Assembly (NCBI RefSeq): GCF_000699445.3 | Contig: NC_067198.1 | Span: 30,135,536-30,199,535, forward strand | DNA length: 64,000 bases | Direction: 5' to 3' | Source: Schistosoma haematobium | Taxonomy: Eukaryota; Platyhelminthes; Trematoda; Strigeidida; Schistosomatidae | Shown here: piece by piece, positions 10,728-22,700 of the stretch | How positions within the stretch are numbered: position 1 is the stretch's first letter | Layout of the letters: each line of letters begins with the position of its first letter | Position numbers and translations under genes: made by a program | The notes under the pieces: generated by a model | The model's input: only the letters and a program-made list of their open reading frames with translations | Databases searched by the model: none | Told to the model about the DNA's origin: nothing

Positions 10728-13700
10728 ATCAGATGCTAAATGAGTTATACAAATCACTGGAATTTATATATAGTAGTTCGAAATGTAGGTGTTTTGGCCT
10801 TGATAAGTTCGTCATTTGTTTACGATTAACTGTGAGCTTTTAATAATTCAAAAACCCTACCGCATTGAAGCCCTTTATGTGTTTATCGAATAAGATTGAC
10901 GTTTTTGAGACTAAAGGAGGTTTGCAAGCGATTTTTTTGTCGGGGATGGCACAAAATCTAGGTACGACACCAGCTCCATAAAATGAAAAAAGGTTTGGAA
11001 GAAGGTGATTCGATGAATTTTTTTCGACAAAAATAATAAATTTGGTTAGATTTTAAAAGGTGGAAACTTATATATTGGAGCAAATAATGGGCAGAGAGAG
11101 CGAAAATATTTGTGGTGTCAATATCCAGGTGTTATTTTTATGGACCATATAAAAATAGCAAGAGCGGTTGAAGCTCATATGTAATGTTTTTTTGCACAAA
11201 GTGTAAGTTGTCGATAACGTCATATTGCGGAATATGACGACATTGATAATATGGATTTCTAAGCGCTTTACTTTGATAACATGTATGTAACCAGTGGATT
11301 GTTTATGAAAAAAAACCCAGTATAAGTCAGGATAAAATTGTGCACTTAAACTATTGTAAACGTAGGAGACAAAACGACTGCTTAACTAGCCACTTAAAGT
11401 AGAATGAAAGTCTTGTAATTAAGGCAAGTACACAGACAACAGTGTATCAACTTGACCTATGTAATCTCAGGTCGTAAAGATCATTGAAACTAACAAAGTA
11501 AAAATAAAATGCTTAAGACTCACCAATTTTTAGTTTGGATGATAAGTTAATGATTAAATGCCAATTTTTCAAAATGTACTCACTTTTCACGGTGTTCAAA
11601 CATGTAGGATCGCTAACTATTGTTTTTGCTTATAAATACTTATCTCGTCCTTTCTAGCAGATTTGTTAAGTTGTCATTTAGAGGCAGAGTAAACTATAAG
11701 GTCTCTGGCAATAGGTGGTTGCCACTACATTAAGAGACCGAATTACTTGTAGAGTGCAAATCAGTATCAGATTATGAACTTCGACCAGTTTTGATTACTG
11801 GAGTTCACAAAAGACATATCCTGGTTATACATGTCCAGTAGTAATGTCAATGAAAAGAAAGTTCCGCTTGGAAAATAATTTAACAAAGTGTTTTTGAGGT
11901 AACACAACAGTCCATGGACTACAGAAAGTCTGAGATTATTATATACGTTTCATATTATACAAAACAAATAGTACCTAGTCATTAATTAATATCTTATCGC
12001 TTTTTTATAAGGTACTGTTTATTTCCACTGATTTTTCCCATGTTTTACAGAAGCCGATAACAGTAGCAGAAATAAAGATTTGCACAATAATGAAACACAA
12101 ATTAGCAGTGAATCTAATGGACGTCTTGATTCAATGTATTTACATTCCAAACAATATATGACAGGAATATGTGATTATTCCCATGAACTAATTGATCTTG
12201 ATAAGATAAAGCATGAAAAGCTCTTTTCTGACACTAAGCTTAGTGATATAAATACAATCTATGATGATGCCGCATCAAAACTTAAAGAAAATTTGACTGT
12301 GAGTTATTTTTTCAATTAAGCATAAAGGCTGATGTTGATTGTTGAACTTACAACCTATATATCTTATTTGGGTAATCCCTTAGCCAACGAATTATAAAAT
12401 AATTTACTACTTTGTTTACATGACAGTGATGTTCATTATGAGATGGAAATAGATAAGGAATCGAGTTAAAATATGTTTGGGGTGAATGAAAAGATATCTA
12501 TAGCGCATTTCCATAGAATTCTAAAATTTCTTAAAGTTTGTTTTTCTAGAATTAATTAATACAATGACCTTAGATGATAATGAAACAATCATTTTGATTA
12601 TAGCTTCCTGTGGTACTGTAGCTAAATTTCCAGAATCAGCTTCTTGATGGTGATACTTTTATCAAGCTCAAATGTTGCTTCAGTTATTTTAGTAATCGCC
12701 TCCGTACACTGATGGAACTTTAAGTAAAAAGATTTACTCAGTCGTTTTACGGTAATAAAACCTATTTCGAAAGGCTAAGACTTACAACTGTTTACTGTCC
12801 AGGTAGTTATTCATCGCAATTTAAGGGAATACAAAACCAACTGTTGCTTACAAAGTACAGTTTTCAGCACAGTAATTGTAGTTTCTCAAATGATTTATGC
12901 ATTTAATAGATCCAATGTTGGTCGTTATCAGTGTGATTATCAGTTTACGGTTATGAAAATAATAATATTGAGGACGTATTATACATTAAAACTACATCTT
13001 AAATAATTATATAATAGAACATTTTATCTATGTAGAATGATTTGTTGTAAATAAATAGTACTAACGGAGTCTCTCTTATTATTTGGTCGCATCGCTTTGA
13101 TGTTCATAATTGAGGAGTAAAACACCTATTTTCTTTTGTAAAGCCCGGTTACCGTAGAAAGACTTGATGACACATGTTCGACTATTAGTGTTTTCAGATT
13201 GCTATATGTATTCAGAACAGCTGCTAAATATGTATTGTATAGTCTAGGTTTATATGTTTAAGTAGTGAATACACTTGTCAACGAATTTGTAAACCTCATG
13301 CTCATTGTGAGGAGTAAAGAGTTTTATATCGAATCATTCCATCACCCAAATCGATAGTGGTCTTTGAAATGACTGTATTAGTAACTTTTCAGACAATCAG
13401 GGCAAAGCGTGCCCGAGGTAAGCCGTAATATAGGTTGATAACTGAAAATCTTTGGCGATAAAATTCGAAATCAACAAAACAGAGAAGTTACATTTTCTCA
13501 CTGTAATTCCTTGAATATCAAGTAATTTAGCGTTCAAAATTTAATTGTCATCTGCAACATTTTCATTTATTTAAAATTTATTTTGAAATGTTTTATGATT
13601 CCATAGTCTTGTTTCACTAGCCAGTTTCATAACGTAAACATTTGCTTTATTTTGAGAGCTCTTAATCCATTCAACTAGTATTTCTTTTTTCGAGAAACAT

Positions 13701-16700
13701 AGATGCATGTTGATTTTTTAAAATGTTAGTTTATGATACATAAACTAACATTCTTTGAAACGGTTCTAGACAAATATTTAGCATGTATCAAACCTTCAAA
13801 ATTGTAACGATGGCTTAGGTTTTTGGTGTGTATAAGATATTCTGCATATTGTTTAACTTTTACAAAACGTGGAAAATCTTCGTACATAGTGTTACCCAAC
13901 TTTGTCATATCAATGCCAAAGTGGTTCAATAACTGCAAACATAAGTATTTTAATTCACGTGGTTTGACGATCCTCATCTTTATATTAACACTAAGGTAAT
14001 AGAAGCCCACAAAAAGCTACTTTGTCAATGATGTTATAGTTTGACCTTACTGTAATTTTGCACAGTTATTTTGAGGATAAGATGACCAGAATTTTTTATA
14101 TAAACATAAGTATTTTATATCAGATGACTTAACTTTCTTCTATGATTTTTTATATTTGCCACGTTTTGTATGAGTTTTACGAAACGTCTTTCTATTTCTC
14201 AGCTTATAATCTCAAACTACGGTGTAAACGATTTTTCGTATTATGTCACATATAATTTTTTGTGTTTTTCACTTACAGAAAATATCACTGTTGATTTATA
14301 TATAAAGCGCACATCTTATGCAGATTTCTTAGTCATAATTACAGGTTGATTTCAATTTTATGTGTGAATTTACTTTGATTGGTATTGGAAAGTTTCTGTA
14401 TTTATTTCTCAGCAGTTTTATTATTAAAACTTTGATATTTTAGTTACTTTTTGGCAAGTATACTTGGCCATTCGAAAAACCAAGTTAATTCAATCTACAC
14501 AAACGTCTAAGTTTTAGATCTAAGAGCAGACAAAGCCAAGTTGTTGTGGTTTGATATAAAACAGAGTTTCTATTCATTTACTTTTGAAACGAGTTTATAG
14601 CAAATAACTGTTTCTACGTTACCTATAAATGTACCATTTTTCATGAATATCGTGAACTATGATAGTATATACCGCATTAGATATCTGCAGTTTTACTAGG
14701 TCACGCTTTAAATATTGTTCAAGTTAATTGGGAAGTCATAAAAGAATGACCATACGATAAAAAAATGACTGTATCTGTATCGTTCTGAATACAACAAAGC
14801 ATACTCACTTGTCCATAGAATAGACAAAAGATTACAAAGTGTACTCATAAAAATGTAACAAATACTTCGTGTTTATTGTGTATCATATAAAAATATTTAT
14901 TATCAGTCTTTTTAAATGCTATAGATTTGGGAGGACTTTTTCATTTGAAGAGACTTTAGCTAATAACGTTTTTCCTACTCCATCCTTGAAATATATGGTT
15001 TTGCTATTTCTTTAATTCAGCTGAGGTTTTATCACTAGTTAGTTTAACACAAATGTGGTGGGTATTATTTGCATTCCACGCGGATTTACAGTCGTTTATT
15101 TTTCTAGAAGAATGAGAGCTATACATTTTATCGGCTGTTATATAGTTGTCTTTTGCTTTAGATCGAGGTAATATTTGTAACTTTGAGATTAAATTTGGTC
15201 TATCTCTCTTTTTATATATATGAAGTAAGACTCTGACAGGTAGATGGATTTACAAAACCTTCTTTTACTGTTTTTAGGTTCATTATCAATCAGTTCAGGA
15301 AGAAATCATGTCATCTGTTAAAAGTCTTTTTTCAGTTGAACTAAAACGGTAACACAATTAAACTGTTTTTCAATATTTTATGTTATAAATAACCGTGTCA
15401 TAGATAAGTTTTGTTTTTTTACATAACTGTGGCAAACAACGGTAAATTAAAAGATCAATTATCGACCAAAAACACTGTTTTTACCCAAAACTTCATCAGG
15501 TTTTAGTTTAATATATAGAAATATTTACAAGCATACATAAAAATATTAAACTAACTCACGCTACTTATGAGTTAATGTTAACAATAAAATAGATTATATA
15601 ACCAAATACAATAAGTGAAAGGTATAAACTGATAGTGTGATACTAAGTGTGTTATTAATGACAAAAATAACAATAGTTCTCAACATAGGAAGTAAGTCAA
15701 GGCTTGAAGTAGAGCTTGATGAATACCTAATTGAAAATTATATTTCTCGCGCATATACGTTATTCTAATTTAAAATATGAGAATTTTTAATATTTTGAAA
15801 TATGAAATATGAAAAAAAGAGATCAGATCACGGCATGGAAAAATGGTGACTAAAAATACTATAATAGTTTAACTGACAGACAACTGACAAAAACCAGTAA
15901 ATTGGCAGACAAAAGTTATTAAATTTATGCACGGGAATGAAAATACCAGTAGGTAAGGACCAATTAGAAATTAGGTAGAACCTTTAATTAATTAAGTAAA
16001 GCTTTTGATATTTAAAAATTACGAATTATTTTCTACATTATATACGACTAATTAAATATCTTATATTTTGGTAAGTACATCAGCTTATTTAGTTCAGGTA
16101 AAGTAATATTTCGTTCATAAATACCATTACACTACAATACATTATGTTTATGAACCTGCCACCCATTGGTAAAAGTATACAGTTTTAATTGTTGTGTGAT
16201 CGGTTTTACTGACGTTTATTATATTGAAATTTAACTTAACATCACTAGTTTTTACTCAACCCATTGAACACATTGGTAAATTTTATTAACAATGTATCTT
16301 TATTAACTCTTAAAATAACTTGAATTATGGATGTCAGTGCTATACTACAATAAATTTATAACGTGATTAATTTTAATCATACGTAACCAAATTGATCAAT
16401 AACAGTTGCAAACTATAACACTGGGAGAAGTAATCTTATTTCCACAAACAGGCTAAATTTGAATGGTTTATTTATAATTTAATAGTTGAATTCATGAGCC
16501 AATTGAAGCTAGACCACTACGGAAAACCTGGAAAAAATTAACGGTCGTTTCGTTCAAGTATGGGACTCCTCAGCAGTGCGCATCCATGACCCCACCTCGC
16601 GAGATTCGAATCCAGGACATATCAGTCTCGCGCGCGAACGTTTAACCTCTAGACCACTAAGCCGGCATCCGACGGTGTTAATGTCTAACTTCAGCTAATC

Positions 16701-19700
16701 CACAAAATTGAGCGATACACTCACCATTGTCTTCAGGAAGTTACTATCTCACAACAGACCCCGTTGGACTCCACTGGTTACTGCTTCTCACTAGAACTCC
16801 AAAAAATACCTCTTGGAGACCGCCGCTAGTGAGCATATGATGAGTCAATTGACTCACGAATTCAAATGTTAAATTATTATAATATTCACAAAACCCCTCT
16901 CTGTTTATTTTTACCATTAACAAAGGCGAGTCACAGATCAATAAGAAATAACATATTGCTTAATTATTCAAATTTTAGTCTAATCTATTTATATTAATTC
17001 ACCTCTTGCTAACATTTAAAGGTTAATTCAATCAGCTGACAATATATGAAATGCCATTACAGGATGCTTTATTTATCTACTTATTTTTTAATTGTAGTTT
17101 TCACATTATTCTTATGTTATATTTCTTCTAGCCTTATTTCAAACAGATAATTTCCATCTATAAATTTACGACTGTTAGAAAGGTCTATTTTTCAATTCAT
17201 TTTGTGATGAGCAGCTCTTTCAATTAAAACTTTCCCAACTATACACATTCTTGATTCTATAAAGGATTGATCTCATGATTTTAATGCTTTAATGAAAGCA
17301 TATTAAATTTAAAACATGGATTTAATAGTCAATGATCCTTATTTTCAAATTTTAATCAGTTACTGATATATAATAGTTCTTCAATTCCATATACAGTTAG
17401 GTATCTTCACATAGAACTCGATTTTTTTATCAATTAAAAATTCGACTCTATATAAGTATGAAATAGTAAATGCATATCAGTGTAAAGCCTCAAATTATGT
17501 GAAAAATATCTACTATGGATTGTTTTTTTTAAGAAAAAAATAATTTAATAGCATAGCAATTTTTTACACTATGAGCGCTGCTGAGGAGTCCCATACTAAG
17601 ACGAAACGGCTGTCCAGTGCTTTCAGGTTTTCCATGGTGGTCTAGCTTTAATTGACTCATGAATTCAACTATTAAATTATTAAGTTATTAATTAAAACTT
17701 ATTATCATTTTTAGTATAAAAAATGATATGATTAAGCTTCATGAACAAGTGATCAGTTTAAGAGATCTTGCACGTAATCATGAAGGTACAATAGCGCGTA
17801 AAGAACAGATTATTTGTGATTTAACGGATAATATTAATAAGTTAAAAACTCAAATGGAAATAAATTTGAAAAAGGAAAATGCCAAAAGAAAGGTAAGTAT
17901 TGTTTTATCTTAAAAAATTTTTTTATAAACTTATTATGTAATAAAACATTTACTAGTATAGGGGTTGTGTAGATTATTAAGTTTTTGATTGAGATCCTGA
18001 GCCGATTGATGTTAGACCACCACCTTTGGAGACCTGGAAGCACTGGACGCCGTTTCGTCTCACTGTAGGACTCCTCAGCAGTGCGCACACACGATCCCGC
18101 AATTTCGTGGATTGGTTGATGTTAGACACTATCACCATTGGATACCGACTCAGTGGTCAAGTTGGTTAAGCATTCGCGCGCGAGACCGAACGCCCTGGGT
18201 TCGAATCCTGCGGGCGGGATCGTGAATGTACACTGCTGAGGAGTCCCGCAATAAGACGAAACGGCCGTCCAGTGCTTCCAGGGTCCCAAAGGTGGTGGTC
18301 TAACATCAATCGGTTCGTGATCTCAATCATAACACATTTAATCGATTTTTACGTTTTTTGATCATTAGTGTACACTTCCTGTTAACTTGTATAAGTACAT
18401 TCACATGAGTGATAACATTTCAGGTTAGATGTCATTTATTGTCTTTTAATCTGTTTGGTAACAACGACAACAAAAAATATATTTTGACTTTGATCTAATC
18501 TTATTTCAAAATGTTTCGTTAAAAGTTAATATTTTGATTCGACTTAAAATATGTCCATAATTTCTGTCTAAAAGTCATGTTCTGAAATGCCATTTAGCTA
18601 TTTATGGAACATCTTATATCCAATATATATATTATTTAATTTGTTTATTTGGAAAAAGAATTTCAAATGTTATAAAATATTTTCGATTGATGGGATGATA
18701 AAATGATGCAAAAGAAAACAGATATATTATGTATCTCACTTCTTTGTTTTAAATTTTGTATTGACACTTCAAGACGAGATTTTCTTAAATCTGGACTTAT
18801 GATTATTGACACCAACTTAATCAGTTTTAAGGCTTTAAAGACTATCAATAAGATATTAAAATGCATTTTAGAGTTAAAGAATTGAAGTGTAAAGTACTGA
18901 ATATTAAATTTCAGTCCTAGTTGGAAATAATCATCTTGGTCATTATATATACCGTGAATTTCTAGATCCAATAAGTTAAATGTGTTAAGATGTATTGTGT
19001 CGAGTCCACTGATACGACGAATTCTTCGTTCATCAGTCAGAGAAGTAAATAATCGATGACATATAATTAGTAGTACGTTCGACGGTCGTCCAATCAAATG
19101 TTAATATATGTTTTCTATAGCCGAGTCTAACATGGTACATCAGCGAGAAAGCTAAGAATTAATAAGGAAGTTATATTGGCTATATATATAACCTCTCGAC
19201 CTTTAATTAAACATTGAAAAAGTTACACAAACGGCTTTAACTATTATAGTGCTCTCTCACATATTTCTTAATGACGACCTTACTTCATTATAGATTGACT
19301 AAAGTCGAAAGGTTTAGGGATATCGTGTTATTCTGAAAACCTGAAGGTCGACCATTTGAACCCAAATAGGATCATAAGTTCTCTCTGTTGGATGTTTTTG
19401 AATTAGCACAAATTAGCTAACTAGTCATGCCAGGGTTTTAGTATATTATTGACGCATAGTAATTTATATTAAATAATATTTTAACTGAGACATTAATAGT
19501 GAATTTTCATGTTATCATTGTTTAAATTTCGTCTACTTTTGTTAAAAGTCAAGATTGTCACAAATGCCAGATAATTTATGGACGACTATATCATACGAAG
19601 GCTGTATTCAGATATTTAAATTTTTGTCTACATAATGTATCTTCATTTTCCATATTGTTTTATGGGAAAAATAAACAAAATTCATAGTCTTTATAAGCAA

Positions 19701-22700
19701 ATATCGATGGTGGCTAGTAGCGGAATCTAGGATGCACGTTTCGTTCTATTTGAGACTCCGCTGCTAACCATTATCCATATTTTCTTATAATGTTTGTGAC
19801 TTAAGTCAATATGGAGGCAATCCATACAGGATGCATATATGCTAATTAGTGATCGAACAATCGCAGTTCTAAACAACAATAGGGCGATATAAGCAAACAA
19901 TACCAAGTGAACTAAAAATTTTATTTATTTATTTTCTTTAAATTTCATAATCTAGTCATTTTGTGTCAAACTTGCTGATCGTTATTATAAACAAAATATT
20001 TTAAAACAAGCAATTATTGGATGGAAACAATTCACGGAATACACTTGGAAACAAAGAAATTTTCGACGACTTACTTTGGAAGCTCAGTCTGAATGTATCA
20101 AAATTAAACAAGAATTAAATCAAAAAATTCTTCAAGTAAACAATGAACAGATGTATAATCTTATTTAGTTTACTCTAAAAAATTTTTTAGTTTTTATTTT
20201 GTTAAACCATAATTATATTTCAGATAGAAACAATAAAGGTTAACTAACTCATTTCACTTATTGAACTCGACTAGTTTCTTTTTGAGTTTTATATGATCGA
20301 AAAACCATCAGTGTTCAGTTGACAATAATACAATCTATCTATCTGCTGTTATTATTATTAATGAATTTATTCAATATTATATTTTCGGTACAATACAGAA
20401 TTCTCAGCACAAAGTATTTCATCAAGTTTTCTTTCCCTATTTCTTCATCTATCTTGACGATAAATATTGAGTTAACACTAGTTAGATGTTAACAGTTCAG
20501 GAATCGACATTTGAACATAGATCATTCTTTTCAATGCATATTGACATGCAACACAATGTCTCTGATTGTACTTTTTTGTAAGTTGTACGGTGAAAGATTG
20601 TAAACTTTCCATAAACGCGCCTAAATAGGTTATGCGATTATGAGCCATAATGACATGTTAAAACAGACAAAAGATAGGTAACTTGTTGAGATATGTTGAT
20701 GTCAGAAACAGGTAGCTCAGATATCCAAGCAGACCGCTAAAATATTTTTTAATGTATTTTTTAAATTTCGTCATCACACTGTTGATTGGGGTGTTATTCT
20801 CTAAAATGTACTTGTTAATTATGTTGCATCTTTGTATACATGTCGGTTGCTGTAGACTACTTTACAATTACGATTATTATATATCTTTATTGGTTCACTT
20901 CGATTGCATGTGGATATGAGTTTTTGTTTGAAATTTTTTCTAGTGATTATCCAATGATATAGAATATAGTGTGATGTGGGTTACTTATATCCACATAAGT
21001 AGTAAATAACGGTGGTCAAGCATAGAATGTATTTCAGTAGAAGATCGATAAGGAAAGAACGGGAACTAAACGCAATCGGTATGAAAATGCATGAACAATG
21101 AAATCTGAGACAATGGACTGATATTTGCAAAAGGAACAGTGAAGTTTGAGACGATGGATTGATATTTTGAAAATTAACTATTTAGACACTAACACCATTG
21201 GATGCCGGCTCAGTGGTCGAGTAGGTTAGGCGTTCGCGCGCGAGACTGAAAGCCCTGGGTTCGAATCCCGCGAGCAGGATCGCGGACACGCACTGCTGAA
21301 GAGTCCTACAACATGACGAAACGGTCGTTCAGTGCTTCCAAGTTTCCAACGGTGGTTTAACGTCAATCGGTTCATGATCTCAATCAAAAACTTGATAGTC
21401 TCCACAACCCCTGTACTGATTTATTGTACAGTTTTCAGATTTTAGTAAGATGCTCTGTAATTTCGTGTCAAATACATTCGATTGTCCCCACTCATGTTCT
21501 TGTTCACTACAATAGTTTAAATGACCATTCTATTAACAGTAATGTGTGTAAAGATCATATTTATAAAAATTCTAAGGTAGCTAACTACCTGTTGTTAAGA
21601 TAAAAACAAAGTACCAACTTGATAGATTTATTTTTATAAATATTCACAATGAATTAGTTTGGAGATTATATTTCTTGTAAAAATTTACCAATTCATTTGC
21701 TGTTATATGCATTTCTTTGTATTTCTGTTTAAAAATACCTAGCTGGAGGCCGAGTTAAAAGTTAGTCAAAGTGAATTAGAATCAATGAAAGCCAAACAAG
21801 CCGGTGAACAAGCTGCACTGAAAACAGCATTAATGCGTGGTGTCTGTGCATTAAATATGGAAACAATGGCTGTATTCAATGAAACTCTGCCAAATTTGAA
21901 TAAAGAATTTATAAATAAAAAGTTGACTGTTGATTCGCAAATTTTAAACAAAAATTATCGTACAGATGATCATTTGGAATTGGCTCAGTTGACATCGAAG
22001 AAATTAAACGGTTGTCATTTAGATAAAACGATTCACAATCAATCAGATGAGATGATTTTCAACATACAAGCTGATCATATTATGCAAGCCACTCATCAAA
22101 GTAGTGAGTATACAAAAGTTTTAGCCTTAATGCTGCAACATACAAACGGCTATCGTAAGTATTGAATAGGTTGAAGGTCATTGTTGCTTCGCTTGCTTGT
22201 GTGTGCGTGTTCTAGTGCAGTTGATGGTGTCTAGATGTATTCATGTGTCCGCACGCGCTTAGGCATTGTGCTGTAGTTTTGTTTTGGCCAATTTTATGTG
22301 TTTCGTAATTTACGCTACAAATGTTGAAGTTAGTTTTAGATAAACTTAATATAGTTTTTATAGTTCATTTTGTGGATATGTTTTTGATTTACAAAATTTA
22401 CTTTACCCTAAAAATTGTCTGGACGATATTCGTAGTTTCTAACAATAAATAAAGCGAAAAGGAAAGATCCATCTCTTAATGAGTAGGATAACTGTTTTCT
22501 CGTATAAACAAACTCTTCTTAATAAGATCCATCAAGCTCACATTTCTCAATAAGTTCAATACTGAAGCATAGTTTATGTAACTTATTCTGACTTTGTATA
22601 TTGCATAATTCTACCACCGAGAGAGATTGAAAAGTTTGTATGCAGGACCTCAGCATAGTTTTTTCATCGCGACTCAACATTACAAAGCAAAACTTAGGAA

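Larger units (their letters stand above)
20982..21513 (+). repeat. Dispersed repeat T, copy T1, interrupted by SINE E
   Basis: It starts TACTTATATCCACATAAGTA (itself a short inverted repeat) and ends 'gttcttgttcactaca'. It matches 28854-29112 and 31130-31524. It is split by SINE E at 21185-21418. It lies in POC5 intron 5. Family unknown. Confidence 0.75.

Noticed and set aside
16744..16941. 65-codon minus-strand frame in POC5 intron 3
   Set aside because: No recognised motif and no splice context; too short to support alone.
18663..19097. 144-codon minus-strand frame in POC5 intron 4
   Set aside because: AT-driven frame rich in Ile/Leu/Asn with no motif; it overlaps another frame on the opposite strand.
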